DNA from: Candidatus Woesearchaeota archaeon
Lineage (GTDB): Archaea > Nanobdellota > Nanobdellia > Woesearchaeales > JAAOYA01
Length of the DNA: 51,700 bases
Assembly (NCBI GenBank): GCA_018221105.1
Contig: JAAOYA010000002.1
Location: forward strand, 1 to 51,700
Direction of reading: 5' to 3'
The position numbers and the translations under genes were made by a program. Positions 1-8,600 of this stretch are shown one piece after another (positions within the stretch are counted from its first letter, which is position 1; every line of letters starts with the position of its first letter). The notes beneath the pieces were generated by a model. The model saw only the letters and a program-made list of their open reading frames with translations, was not told the origin of the DNA and did not search any database.

Positions 1-104
1 CAACTGAAGAAGAACCTGAAGCAGAAGAAGAGCCAGCAGTCGAAGAAGCTAAGGAAGATGCTGAAGAAGCAACTGAAGAAGAAGACGCTGAAGAAAAAAA
101 ATAA
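1..104 (+). CDS. C-terminal end of an unidentified protein with an acidic tail (partial)
   Basis: An open frame enters from the left edge and stops at TAA 102-104. The 33 visible residues are almost entirely Glu, Ala, Asp and Lys, ending in EEDAEEKK, so this is a disordered acidic tail. Such tails occur on many archaeal ribosomal and chaperone-type proteins, and its position before rpsB would suit a ribosomal or translation gene. The visible part carries no domain, so I do not name it. A T-rich stretch just after the stop (about 111-140) could terminate transcription. Confidence 0.6.
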   Translation, partial: TEEEPEAEEEPAVEEAKEDAEEATEEEDAEEKK

Positions 105-164
105 GACAAAATTTTTAAATTCTTTTTTTTACTATTTTTTTATGAGATTATTTATAGCAATAAA

Positions 165-174
165 TTTATAAATA
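165..174 (+). promoter_or_regulatory. TATA-like box of rpsB
   Basis: TTTATAAATA lies in a very AT-rich stretch. With the usual archaeal spacing of about 25 nt, transcription would start near 194. That gives the downstream rpsB a leader of roughly 95 nt, which is unusual in this window, where many genes look leaderless. Confidence 0.55.
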
Positions 175-203
175 AAACTCTAATACTGTCATTTTATAGC
201 CTA

Positions 204-284
204 GCGTAAAGAAAAGCCAAAGGGACTTTACGTGAACTGCAGGGCGAGAATAATGCAGCACAGACTATTTCTGTACTGTTGGAG
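204..284 (+). promoter_or_regulatory. Structured 5' leader of rpsB with three hairpins and the ribosome-binding site
   Basis: Three consecutive stems can be drawn. The first is CGTAAAG 205-211 with CTTTACG 226-232 (7 bp plus a G-T pair, 14-nt loop). The second is CTGCA 237-241 with TGCAG 254-258. The third is ACAGA 260-264 with TCTGT 270-274 (5-nt loop). The Shine-Dalgarno GGAG is at 281-284, 7 nt before ATG 292. CCAA 217-220 in the first loop can pair with TTGG 279-282, which would cover part of the GGAG. Autogenous control by uS2 is an inference from bacterial rpsB; no known motif is recognised. Confidence 0.4.
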
Positions 285-291
285 ACAAAAA

Positions 292-915
292 ATGACTGAA
301 AAAACAACAAAAAAAGAATCCAGAGAAGAACTATTAGTACCGTTAGAGCAGTACTTAAAAGCAGGAATTCACATAGGAACAAAATTCAAAACCAAATACA
401 TGCGAGAATTCATCTACAAAAACAGACCAGACGGACTATACGTTCTAAACTTGCAGAAAATTGATGAAAGAATAAAAAAAGCAGCACAATTACTAGCACA
501 ATACAAACCAGAAGACATACTATTAGTGTGCAGAAGAGAAAACGGTTTCAAACCAGTAAAAGTATTCGAAAAACACACAGGCATAAAAGCAATAGCTGGT
601 CGCTACCCGCCAGGAATGCTAACAAATACTGCGCTAGATAATTATGCAGAAGTAAAACTATTAATTGCAGTAGACGCGTGGCCAGACCGCAACGCAATAA
701 AAGACGCTCGTGACAGTGGAGTGCCAATAGTAGCACTTTGCGATACCAACAATCAAACCAACAGCATAGACTTTGTAATGCCAGCAAACAACAAAGGGAA
801 AAAAAGTTTGGGACTAATATTTTGGATACTGGCACGCGAGTACTTAAAAAACACTAAGCAAATAAAAAAAGACAGTGATTTTAAACCAACAATAGAAGAT
901 TTCACAGAAGAATAA
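292..915 (+). CDS. rpsB: Small ribosomal subunit protein uS2
   Basis: uS2 (archaeal Rps2/SA family) of the 30S subunit, 207 aa. Family landmarks include the N-terminal AGIHIGTK segment, YVLNLQKIDERI, a central RYPPGMLTN block and the PIVALCDTN segment that is diagnostic of uS2. Length is normal for an archaeal uS2. I chose ATG 292 because GGAG at 281-284 is well spaced. An in-frame GTG at 232 would add 20 residues that look unlike the family and would read through the structured leader. The gene is convergent with radB, 13 bp away. It ends in an acidic tail (EDFTEE). Confidence 0.95.
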   Translation: MTEKTTKKESREELLVPLEQYLKAGIHIGTKFKTKYMREFIYKNRPDGLYVLNLQKIDERIKKAAQLLAQYKPEDILLVCRRENGFKPVKVFEKHTGIKAIAGRYPPGMLTNTALDNYAEVKLLIAVDAWPDRNAIKDARDSGVPIVALCDTNNQTNSIDFVMPANNKGKKSLGLIFWILAREYLKNTKQIKKDSDFKPTIEDFTEE

Positions 916-928
916 CATTAGTTTTTTT

Positions 929-1603
929 TTATTCTTCTACTTTTTCTAAACCATCACTAACAATCTTAAAAAAAACTTCTTTTTGTGGCATGCTACGATG
1001 CTTTCTAAGAATTGCACGGCGCATGTTCTTATAATTTTGTAATTCTACCAAACACTTACTGCCATACTTTAACATGTCACCACCAACCATGTTAACACGA
1101 TCACGATCATCAAAAACACTATACACTTGATTAGTCACTAAGACAGGAATGTTTTTTGTTCTTGCAATTTGTGAAAGAACAGCAAGCTGTTGTCCTAATT
1201 CTTTGTTAACCTCGTAAACTTCATCACTCTTTCCAAGCTCCAAACGATAAAGCATTGCAATAGTATCAACAATAATCAAACCAGTCTTTTGCGTGATCAA
1301 TGATTGCAGTTTAGAAAAAAGCTTTTTTTGCTCTTCAAAACTAACAGGTTTGAAAAATAATATGTTATCAAGAATTTTTTCAGGCTCTTTTTGTAATTGT
1401 TTTAATCGCTCAATACTAAAACCGCCCTCAGTATCAATGTAAATTACTGTTTTATCATCAAGAGCTGTTTTTATAGCTGAAATCATACAAATATTTGTTT
1501 TACCGCTAGCTGCAGGGCCATAAATAGTTGTAATAACCTCATTTTCGAAACCGCCATTTAATAATTCGTCGACGACAACACAACCTGAATTTGTTCTTTG
1601 CAT
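929..1603 (-). CDS. radB: DNA repair and recombination protein RadB
   Basis: RadB is the archaeal RecA/RadA paralogue that acts as a recombination mediator, binding DNA and RadA with weak ATPase activity. The 224-residue length equals a bare RecA core without the N-terminal helix-hairpin-helix of RadA, which separates the two. The Walker A motif GPAASGKT is at residues 29-36, the catalytic-Glu segment YIDTEGGFS near 55-63, and Walker B LIIVDTIAM near 110. I start at ATG 1603. A TATA-like box at 1625-1635 lies about 26 nt upstream, so the message would be leaderless. The alternative TTG at 1615 would lie upstream of the expected transcription start. Confidence 0.93.
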   Translation of the reverse strand: MQRTNSGCVVVDELLNGGFENEVITTIYGPAASGKTNICMISAIKTALDDKTVIYIDTEGGFSIERLKQLQKEPEKILDNILFFKPVSFEEQKKLFSKLQSLITQKTGLIIVDTIAMLYRLELGKSDEVYEVNKELGQQLAVLSQIARTKNIPVLVTNQVYSVFDDRDRVNMVGGDMLKYGSKCLVELQNYKNMRRAILRKHRSMPQKEVFFKIVSDGLEKVEE

Positions 1604-1624
1604 CAAAAAATTCAAGACTAACGC

Positions 1625-1649
1625 TTTATATAAAACTTACCTTTAAATA
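1625..1649. promoter_or_regulatory. Divergent TATA-like boxes of radB and the GT-C gene
   Basis: TTTATATAAAA (1625-1635) reads towards radB and is centred about 26 nt from ATG 1603. TTTAAATA (1642-1649) reads towards the + strand gene and is centred about 26 nt from ATG 1672. Both genes therefore look leaderless and share a 68-bp divergent promoter region. Confidence 0.6.
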
Positions 1650-1671
1650 TACACAATATTTTTTGTACCTC

Positions 1672-3159
1672 ATGAAAGCACGACAAATACTGTTATTGTT
1701 GGGCATTTTAGTAGTTGTACTGCTTGCAAATTTAGCAATTCCGTTACTGACGGATAACCTATCACTTAAAGCTTATGATACGGTTCGAGAAGTTGAAAAC
1801 ATACAAGAAAAAGGCATTATAATAGTAAATGATCCTTTAACGCCAGCAACACAAACAATTCTAAAATCACCATTTTTTTATTATCTAACAGCGTTTTTCA
1901 CGCTTTTTTTGCCAGGAGTACTAGCTTACAAGATAGTGCCAGCAATTCTTAGTGTGATAAGCGCTTTTTTGGTCTTTTTAATAGTGAAAAAGTTAACAAA
2001 GAACAATGTTGGGGCGAGCTTTTCAGCAATGCTTTCAGGTTTTATACCGGTAAGTTATAGTCTATTAGTAAACAATGCGTCAAGCTATTCGCTAGTAATG
2101 CCAATGTTTTTGCTATTAATTTATAGTTTTATAAACATTGAAAAACGTTCCTATCAAGCACTATTTCTAGCAAGCATAATATTAAGCCGTTTAACACATC
2201 CTGCAATGATAATATTTATTATAAGCCTGCTAGTATACTTGCTAATAATAAGATTAGAAGGCTTACAACAAAAAAGAGCAGAATTAGAAGTAGTACTGTT
2301 TTCAACATTCTTTTTTTTATGGCTGCTTTTTTTGTGGTACAAAAAAGCATTATTATTTCACGGTCCAAGTGTAATATGGCAAAATCTTCCAACACAATTA
2401 TTAACTAATGATTTTCAATCAACAAACCTTCTACGCGCAATGATACAAATAGGTTTTATACCTTTTATGCTTGGAATTTATGAGATATACCTTAGTTTTT
2501 TTAAAAGAAAAAATCGTCATACATATCTATTAATAGCTTTTATCATAACCAACACTGCGCTTTTATGGTTTCGATTAATACCAACACAAGTAGCATTAAT
2601 GTTTTTAGGATTAGGCTTTGCAATAATGGCAGGTTATAGTTTTGAAAGATTCAACAATTTTTTAGACAATAGCAAAATAGAACCTTACAAAAAGATTATT
2701 CTAATAGGAGTTTCAATTCTGATAATAATAACTTCTGTAATGCCATCAATTAGCATAGCAGCAAAAGAATCAAAAAACGTTGTCACAGTGCAAGAATTAA
2801 AAGCATTAGAATGGCTAGAAAAAATGCCGCTTAATGCAACTGTGCTAGCTTTGCCACAAGAAGGTAATTTAATAATGGCAATAGCCAAAAAACCAGTACT
2901 ATTAAATGATAATTACTTGTTAGTGCCAGACGTCAACGACCGCTACAATTCAACAAGAATAATTTATAGTACAATGTTAGAAACACAAGCGTTATTACAG
3001 CTTAACAAACACGACGTAAAAATAATTTATCTCTCGCCAAGAACAAAAGCAGCCTATGGTGAAAACTTAATATCGTATGTTTCAGATGATATTTGTTTTA
3101 GAAAATGGTACGATGATACAATACAAATATATGAGGTCAAATGCACTATAACAACATGA
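1672..3159 (+). CDS. Multi-pass membrane protein, GT-C glycosyltransferase-like
   Basis: 495 residues with about ten hydrophobic helices, then a soluble C-terminal domain of roughly 110 residues outside the membrane core (from about residue 380). The layout of a first TM helix, a luminal loop, many helices and a soluble C-terminal domain is that of GT-C lipid-sugar-dependent glycosyltransferases (PMT/ArnT/oligosaccharyltransferase clan). The loop after helix 1 contains acidic residues, but I see no WWDYG-type motif of AglB/STT3, so the assignment stays at clan level. ATG 1672 was chosen from the TATA box about 26 nt upstream. It is the first gene of a tightly packed four-gene set, followed by a second GT-C-like gene with a 4-nt overlap. 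Confidence 0.6.
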   Translation: MKARQILLLLGILVVVLLANLAIPLLTDNLSLKAYDTVREVENIQEKGIIIVNDPLTPATQTILKSPFFYYLTAFFTLFLPGVLAYKIVPAILSVISAFLVFLIVKKLTKNNVGASFSAMLSGFIPVSYSLLVNNASSYSLVMPMFLLLIYSFINIEKRSYQALFLASIILSRLTHPAMIIFIISLLVYLLIIRLEGLQQKRAELEVVLFSTFFFLWLLFLWYKKALLFHGPSVIWQNLPTQLLTNDFQSTNLLRAMIQIGFIPFMLGIYEIYLSFFKRKNRHTYLLIAFIITNTALLWFRLIPTQVALMFLGLGFAIMAGYSFERFNNFLDNSKIEPYKKIILIGVSILIIITSVMPSISIAAKESKNVVTVQELKALEWLEKMPLNATVLALPQEGNLIMAIAKKPVLLNDNYLLVPDVNDRYNSTRIIYSTMLETQALLQLNKHDVKIIYLSPRTKAAYGENLISYVSDDICFRKWYDDTIQIYEVKCTITT

Positions 3160-4526
3160 AATTGAATCAGAAAACAACACTTTACGCAATACTTGCTATA
3201 ACATTAGTACTGTTACTTTTGCCAGTAATACTGCGAGCTAGCAGCACAAGCACTTATTTTGGCACCAGTGCTTACTACGAGCTTAGAATCGCGAATTTGG
3301 ATTGGCGAGCAGATGCTAACAATTACTTTTTGGAATTGCGCCACAATCCTTTCAATTTACTATTAAAAGGATTGCTAATAGTTTTTAATGAACAAATATT
3401 AATGCTTGCACTGCCACTAATTTTAGGCCTATTAACACAAACAACACTTTTTTACTTACTAAAAAACTTTTTCAAAAACGATTATAAAAAACAATTAATC
3501 ACTCAAAGCTTAATAGCTACAGCACCACCATTTCTTTATACTTTTAGCACAATCAATCCATACTCGCTAATACTGCTTTTAACAACTTATTTGTTAATGC
3601 CAATCCAAAACAAAAAAATAGACTGGGTCAAAATATTAATAACATCTTTTATTTTAGGTCTTTTCAATTGGCACACAACAATACTAGTTAGTGGCACAAT
3701 ATTAGTGTATGCTCTAGCAACAAACAAAAAAAAGTTTTTTGTTAGCCCTCCACTAATACTATTAACAACAACAATTTTTAGGGCAAACCAGCCAACAATA
3801 CAAACAAAAAGCACAGCATTACTACAACTATTAAAAAATACAATTTTTGATTTAGGAGGAATTAGTGGACTAGCAATATTTTTTATAATACTAGCGGCAA
3901 TAGGATTTTTTATATCTTGGGATCAAAAAAGAAAATACTATCCAATATACTTTGCAATAATAACTTTAAGCATATTATCAATTTATAACACGTGGCTTTT
4001 AGCACCACTAACAATATTGTTAGCAATTCTGGCAGCAAATGCATTCTATAAATTATCAATTATGAAATGGACCCTTGAGATGGTAAAATATTTAACACTA
4101 CTATCGATAGCTTATGGATTATTATTTTCTGCTATTTCATACGCAAGTATCAATTCTCAAAGCCCTCCAACAATAGAGCAAGTAAACGCTGCAGCACACT
4201 TAAAAAATGTCAGTGTAGACATGGTACTAGCGCACCCTGATAATGCTTTTTTAATACAATACTTTGGCGACAAAAAAACAATGATTACACCATTTACTAA
4301 AGATAAAAAAATGATTGATGATTACCGATCATTATTGCGATCAGAAAATCTTGAAAACACTAAAAAATTACTACAAGAGCACTCGATAGGCTATATTTAT
4401 ATAGACCAAAAAATTACTAATATAGTAAAAGAAAAGCAAGGATTAAGGTTTTTGCTAAGAAATAATCAAACATTTAAACAAATATACGAGAACGAAAAAG
4501 TTAGCATTTGGAGAGTTAAACTATGA
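3156..4526 (+). CDS. Multi-pass membrane protein, second GT-C-like glycosyltransferase
   Basis: 456 residues. There is an N-terminal TM helix (residues about 9-27), a loop with acidic residues, about nine further helices and a C-terminal soluble domain of about 120 residues. The architecture matches the upstream gene, so the two may be distant paralogues or subunits of one lipid-linked sugar pathway. I take ATG 3156, which overlaps the upstream stop as ATGA (coupled translation). An in-frame ATG at 3141 preceded by GAGGT is an alternative. The end overlaps the GT2 gene by 4 nt, again as ATGA. No substrate can be inferred. Confidence 0.55.
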   Translation: MKLNQKTTLYAILAITLVLLLLPVILRASSTSTYFGTSAYYELRIANLDWRADANNYFLELRHNPFNLLLKGLLIVFNEQILMLALPLILGLLTQTTLFYLLKNFFKNDYKKQLITQSLIATAPPFLYTFSTINPYSLILLLTTYLLMPIQNKKIDWVKILITSFILGLFNWHTTILVSGTILVYALATNKKKFFVSPPLILLTTTIFRANQPTIQTKSTALLQLLKNTIFDLGGISGLAIFFIILAAIGFFISWDQKRKYYPIYFAIITLSILSIYNTWLLAPLTILLAILAANAFYKLSIMKWTLEMVKYLTLLSIAYGLLFSAISYASINSQSPPTIEQVNAAAHLKNVSVDMVLAHPDNAFLIQYFGDKKTMITPFTKDKKMIDDYRSLLRSENLENTKKLLQEHSIGYIYIDQKITNIVKEKQGLRFLLRNNQTFKQIYENEKVSIWRVKL

Positions 4527-5755
4527 ATTTTGGAGAATTTCTTTTGTACACAGTATCGTACTTTGGTCTTTTTACAGCAATATTTTTTATGATAACACTG
4601 CTTGAAAATCGTAAGCAAATATATGACAAAATGCCGAAAAAATTTCCGTATGTTACAATAATAGTTCCGGCATACAATGAAGAAAAAAGAATAGAGCGCA
4701 CCATTGAATCACTATTAGAGTTAGATTATCCAAAAAACAAAATAGAATTAATGGTGGTCGATGATGGCAGCACTGACAACACACTAAAAGTGTTAGAACA
4801 ATATGGCAAAAAAATTATTGTTTTTTCAAAACACAACGAAGGAAAAGGAAAAGCATTAAATTATGCAATAAAACGCTCAAAAGGAGAATTTGTTGGAGCG
4901 CTTGACGCAGACTCTTATGTTGACAAAAAAGCATTAAAAAGAATAATATCACATTTTAATAATCCGCAAATAATGGCTGTAACACCATCAATGAAAGTTG
5001 GTAATGCACGATCACTACTTCAAAAAATACAACAAATAGAGTATTTAATGGGAATATTCTTGCGAAAAATATTTGCGTTTTTGGGAAGTATTCATGTAAC
5101 ACCAGGACCGTTTACAATATACCGCAAAAAATTCTTTGAAAAATATGGTTATTTTGATCATACAACAATAACAGAAGATATTGAAATAGCGTTGCGTATA
5201 CAATCAAAAAATTACATCATAGAAAATAGTGTTAATGCTTATGTTTACACAATAGCGCCTGACAAGTTCAAACCATTATTACAACAACGTCTGCGTTGGT
5301 ACAGAGGATTTTTAGACAATGTAGTAAAATACAAACACTTATTTAGCAAACGCTTTGGAAACCTAGGACTTTTCATTCTGCCAGCAAGCTTTGCATCAGT
5401 AGCACTAATAATAATGGCCGTAGGCTATTCACTCATAAAGCTATTAAGCAATCAAATAAACACTTTGGTTAACTGGTACAACATAAACTTTGATTTAAAA
5501 AGTTTGTTAACATTCAAAATAGATTTTTTCTTACTGAGCTTTAACGCAGTATTTGTACTAATATTATTGTCGACACTGGTAGGTATCTCGATGATAATGA
5601 TTGCAAAATTTTTAAGTGAAGAACAAACAAAAATTAAATTTTCATACTTTTATTATGTCTTGCTTTACAGTCCTCTTTTTGCACTATGGTGGATTGTAGC
5701 AATTTATTACAAAGTAAGAAATAAAAAAATAAAGTGGGGCCAACGTTTAATGTGA
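4523..5755 (+). CDS. GT2-family processive-type glycosyltransferase, membrane-bound
   Basis: 410 residues. A TM helix at 5-27 is followed by a GT-A domain with TIIVPAYNEE (about 45), VVDDGS (about 80), the DAD nucleotide-sugar/metal motif (about 127), a TED acidic motif (about 220) and QQRLRW (about 255). That Q--RW motif marks cellulose/hyaluronan-synthase-like enzymes. Two or three C-terminal helices follow (about 290-400). The family transfers sugar from an NDP-sugar at the inner membrane face, either extending a polysaccharide or charging a lipid carrier. It is coupled to the GT-C gene before it (ATGA overlap) and to the next gene, so it probably supplies or extends the glycan the GT-C proteins use. 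Confidence 0.85.
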   Translation: MNFGEFLLYTVSYFGLFTAIFFMITLLENRKQIYDKMPKKFPYVTIIVPAYNEEKRIERTIESLLELDYPKNKIELMVVDDGSTDNTLKVLEQYGKKIIVFSKHNEGKGKALNYAIKRSKGEFVGALDADSYVDKKALKRIISHFNNPQIMAVTPSMKVGNARSLLQKIQQIEYLMGIFLRKIFAFLGSIHVTPGPFTIYRKKFFEKYGYFDHTTITEDIEIALRIQSKNYIIENSVNAYVYTIAPDKFKPLLQQRLRWYRGFLDNVVKYKHLFSKRFGNLGLFILPASFASVALIIMAVGYSLIKLLSNQINTLVNWYNINFDLKSLLTFKIDFFLLSFNAVFVLILLSTLVGISMIMIAKFLSEEQTKIKFSYFYYVLLYSPLFALWWIVAIYYKVRNKKIKWGQRLM

Positions 5756-5757
5756 AA

Positions 5758-6441
5758 ATGGAAAGACGAGAAGTTAATAAAACAAAATATTTAGCTGTTT
5801 TTGCGCTAACAACACTAATATTTCTTTCGGGTTTAATAGTTGGCAATTACATAAGCGAAAAAAAACTATCAAAACTAGATCAAATGCAACAAGATATTAG
5901 AACGCAAACAACAGCACTGGAAGTAGAGTATGCATTACTATCAGAAAACCCTTGCAGTTCAACAAATCACACAGCGCTAAACCAAGAATTATACACTTTA
6001 AGCACTCGATTAAACTACATGGAAAACAGTTTAGGGCCGAACAATGAAGACGTACTACAATTAAAAGAATATTATTCACTACTAGAATTGCGCCATTGGC
6101 TATTATTTAAAAAAGTCAATGCTGAATGCAAACAAAACAAAAAATTAATACTGTATTTTTACTCAAACGCTGGAGATTGCGAGCGTTGCGAAGAACAAGG
6201 ATATCTATTAAGTTATTTTCACAAAAAATATCCAGAATTACTAATATATTCTTTTGACATAAACCTTAACAACATAGCTCTTAGAACACTAAAATCGCAA
6301 TTAGAAGTTACTTCAGCTCCAACAGTAATAGTCAATGAAAACAAAATAGAAGGTTTTGCAGATAAACTAACACTAGAAAAACAGTTTCACCTATTGCCAA
6401 ACACTAATGTAACATCATCAGAACAACTACTGTCAAACTGA
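5758..6441 (+). CDS. Membrane-anchored thioredoxin-fold protein with CxxC
   Basis: 227 residues. One N-terminal TM helix (about 11-30) is followed by a heptad-like helical segment (about 33-118). A thioredoxin-like domain follows, in which ILYFYS is followed by C141-E-R-C144 and a cis-Pro segment SAPTVIV near 195. The active site suggests disulfide exchange on the outer face or periphery of the membrane. It is the last gene of the glycosyltransferase set. Start: ATG 5758 lies just after the upstream stop; GTG 5752, overlapping that stop as GTGA, is an equally possible start. The last 55 bp overlap the convergent GT-C gene on the other strand. Confidence 0.7.
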   Translation: MERREVNKTKYLAVFALTTLIFLSGLIVGNYISEKKLSKLDQMQQDIRTQTTALEVEYALLSENPCSSTNHTALNQELYTLSTRLNYMENSLGPNNEDVLQLKEYYSLLELRHWLLFKKVNAECKQNKKLILYFYSNAGDCERCEEQGYLLSYFHKKYPELLIYSFDINLNNIALRTLKSQLEVTSAPTVIVNENKIEGFADKLTLEKQFHLLPNTNVTSSEQLLSN

Positions 6442-7721
6442 GCCTTTAATTCCATATTAATAATATAATCAAAGTACTTGCTTTCTTTTGAATTACCAAA
6501 AATACTATTGTAAACTACGAACTCCGGCCTGTAGCGCATCACCATAAAATTAATATTGTCAGACCACAAACTGCCAACCTTATCATTATTATAATAGCCA
6601 ATCCAAGGCCACACGTTACTGAGCACCATATCAGTCTCATTGTTTTCTAAAAAAGTTAAAGCTTGATACAATGAACTATCTCGTGAGTATAAACAATTAT
6701 TTTTTGTTTTAGCAAAAGCGCCAATAAAAGGGCCGCTCACTGCGAGCAATGTTATAATTAAGAGCCAATACTTATTTTTCAGGCCAAGCTTCTGTGCCAA
6801 AAACTCAAAACCAACAACACCAAATAATACAATAAAAGCAATATATGACAACATGTAACGCTCATACTTTGCCCCGACAAAAAACAAGTAGTAAAACAAA
6901 CTTAATACTACAAAAAAACTAGCAGGCATCAAATACTTATTTTTCTTATTTAATAGTGCAAAAAAACCAAAAAATGCAGTCAGCGAAAAAAATGATAAGT
7001 TATTTGTTAAATGTTTACGCAAAACTGTTTTATCTTGTACAAATTCATAACTTTTTACAATATTATATTGGTAGTGTACATCCCACAAGAAATCATTATA
7101 CACAAATTTATTAAACACTAACCAGGGAGTAATAGCGATTAATACTCCGCCAGAAAACATTAATATCTTTTGCCAATCTTTTTTTGCAAGCAGCCATAAT
7201 CCTGTGCTAAGACCAAATAATGCAAAAGGAAACTTTGCCAAAAATGCTAAGCCTGCAAAAAAACCGCTGGCCAATAACCACTTATTATTTTTATAGGTCA
7301 ATAAATAAAAACTTAAAAGAATAAAAAAAGTTCCCAATATGTCAGGATAAACCTTATAAGACCATTTGAGAGTTACAGGCAAAAAACCAAAAATTATTGC
7401 TGGCAATAATGGATTTTTTGTAAACTTTTTGCTAATAAGATAAACCAAAAAAACACTTGCTAAAGTTATTAAAATAATTATTGTTCGTGCTAAAACAACA
7501 CTCTCGCCAAAAATAAGCCACGGTAGTGTAATGAAGTATTCTGTTAGTGGAAAGCGATAATCTTCAACAAAATTACTTTCAGTTGTATGACTTCGAGAAT
7601 TTGCTAAGTACACGTTTTCATCCCAGTAAAGCAATGGTGTGAAAAACATTGCACTAAAATAAAAAAATGCCAGGATGATGAGTACTAACCAAATAGCATA
7701 ATTTTCTAAGAATTTTTTCAT
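6387..7721 (-). CDS. GT-C family membrane glycosyltransferase (PMT/ArnT-like)
   Basis: 444 residues. TM helix 1 (about 10-30) is followed by a loop with YWDENVYLANSR. That acidic D-E pair after helix 1 is the catalytic/metal motif typical of PMT and ArnT GT-C enzymes, which transfer sugar from polyprenyl-phosphate donors outside the membrane. About ten more helices follow, with a soluble C-terminal domain from about residue 355. The start overlaps the stop of the MBF1 gene by 4 nt, so the two are co-transcribed. Its 3' end overlaps the thioredoxin-fold gene by 55 bp in convergent orientation, with no room for a separate terminator. Confidence 0.75.
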   Translation of the reverse strand: MKKFLENYAIWLVLIILAFFYFSAMFFTPLLYWDENVYLANSRSHTTESNFVEDYRFPLTEYFITLPWLIFGESVVLARTIIILITLASVFLVYLISKKFTKNPLLPAIIFGFLPVTLKWSYKVYPDILGTFFILLSFYLLTYKNNKWLLASGFFAGLAFLAKFPFALFGLSTGLWLLAKKDWQKILMFSGGVLIAITPWLVFNKFVYNDFLWDVHYQYNIVKSYEFVQDKTVLRKHLTNNLSFFSLTAFFGFFALLNKKNKYLMPASFFVVLSLFYYLFFVGAKYERYMLSYIAFIVLFGVVGFEFLAQKLGLKNKYWLLIITLLAVSGPFIGAFAKTKNNCLYSRDSSLYQALTFLENNETDMVLSNVWPWIGYYNNDKVGSLWSDNINFMVMRYRPEFVVYNSIFGNSKESKYFDYIINMELKAQFDSSCSDDVTLVFGNR

Positions 7722-8182
7722 CGCTTTCGCACCTTTACAAAATCAGCAAAAGTAGGATTTTTTATAGTTTCTTTTGAGCTCACCATTTTAAAATCATCTT
7801 CATTATGTTCCTCTATTAGTTTCAAATTGAGTATTCTCTCAAGCTTTTGCGAAAGCGCAATTGATGGTGATAACTGGCCATTTTCGAGTTTTTGTATTAC
7901 TGAAAGTTTTTCTGCAAGTTTTTTGGCTAGTTGTTCTTGCTTTAAACCTAAACGCTCTCGAGTGTTGCGAATAATGCTGGCGTATTCTGGTTTTACTAAA
8001 AGAATTGTTTGTGATTGTTTTCTAACTGTTTTTTTTAATGGCTCTAAACGCTTTTTTAATTCTTCTTTTGTGCCTAAGACTTTGCCGTGCTTTGAGCAAT
8101 TAGTGCAAACTTCTAATTCTGCACCTTCAACAATTGTCTTGTATAATTTATCTATTTTGCCACACATTTCACACTGCGCCAT
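7718..8182 (-). CDS. MBF1-like transcription factor (zinc ribbon plus HTH)
   Basis: 154 residues. An N-terminal zinc ribbon is formed by C4, C7, C26 and C29, then a basic linker, then a Cro/C1-type helix-turn-helix at about 65-120 (RLGLKQEQLAKKL ... IQKLENGQLSP). This zinc-ribbon-HTH architecture is that of archaeal multiprotein bridging factor 1, which associates with translating ribosomes or bridges TBP. It lies 3 bp downstream of yjbQ and overlaps the GT-C gene by 4 nt, giving an unusual YjbQ-MBF1-glycosyltransferase operon. Confidence 0.88.
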   Translation of the reverse strand: MAQCEMCGKIDKLYKTIVEGAELEVCTNCSKHGKVLGTKEELKKRLEPLKKTVRKQSQTILLVKPEYASIIRNTRERLGLKQEQLAKKLAEKLSVIQKLENGQLSPSIALSQKLERILNLKLIEEHNEDDFKMVSSKETIKNPTFADFVKVRKR

Positions 8183-8185
8183 GAA

Positions 8186-8581
8186 TTATCCCTCAATTAT
8201 TTTAATTTGTACTTTGCGGTTTCTTGGACCGTCAAACTCACAAAAAAATATTCCTTGCCACTGGCCCAACTGCAATTTACCATCTATAATAATAATTTTT
8301 TCACTACAACCGATCAAGCTTGATTTTACGTGCCCTGGACTGTTGCCCTCGCTATGCTGGTAATTCCAATTATCACTAACAATTTGATTCAAAGCGTGCA
8401 ACAAGTCTGTTTTTACCGTGGGATCGGCATCTTCATTAATAGTTATTGCTGCTGTAGTATGAGGACAGTAAACAACACACAAGCCCTTTTGCACTTTAGA
8501 ATTGTTAATAACAGATTGCACTTTATCAGTTATGCTTATCAGCTCGTTATGTTTAGAAGTGCTAATTGAGATTGTTTTCAT
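8186..8581 (-). CDS. yjbQ: YjbQ/UPF0047 family protein
   Basis: 131 residues, the full length of the small trimeric YjbQ (UPF0047) family, whose members have been linked to thiamine-phosphate synthase-like activity. Conserved family blocks are visible: CPHTTAAITINEDADP near 40-55, the HSEGNSPGHVKSSL segment near 75-90 and the LGQWQGIFFCEFDGPR segment near the end. A TATA-like box at 8601-8610 is centred 25 nt from the ATG, so it is probably leaderless and drives the following mbf1 and GT-C genes. The biochemical role is not settled by sequence. Confidence 0.9.
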   Translation of the reverse strand: MKTISISTSKHNELISITDKVQSVINNSKVQKGLCVVYCPHTTAAITINEDADPTVKTDLLHALNQIVSDNWNYQHSEGNSPGHVKSSLIGCSEKIIIIDGKLQLGQWQGIFFCEFDGPRNRKVQIKIIEG

Positions 8582-8600
8582 AAAAAATACTTTTTTTTTG

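Noticed and set aside
232-291. GTG 232 as start of rpsB
   Set aside because: ATG 292 has a proper GGAG, and the extra 20 residues would come from the hairpin-rich leader.
7827-8363. 178-residue + strand ORF over mbf1 and yjbQ
   Set aside because: Antisense shadow of two recognised genes; no family features.
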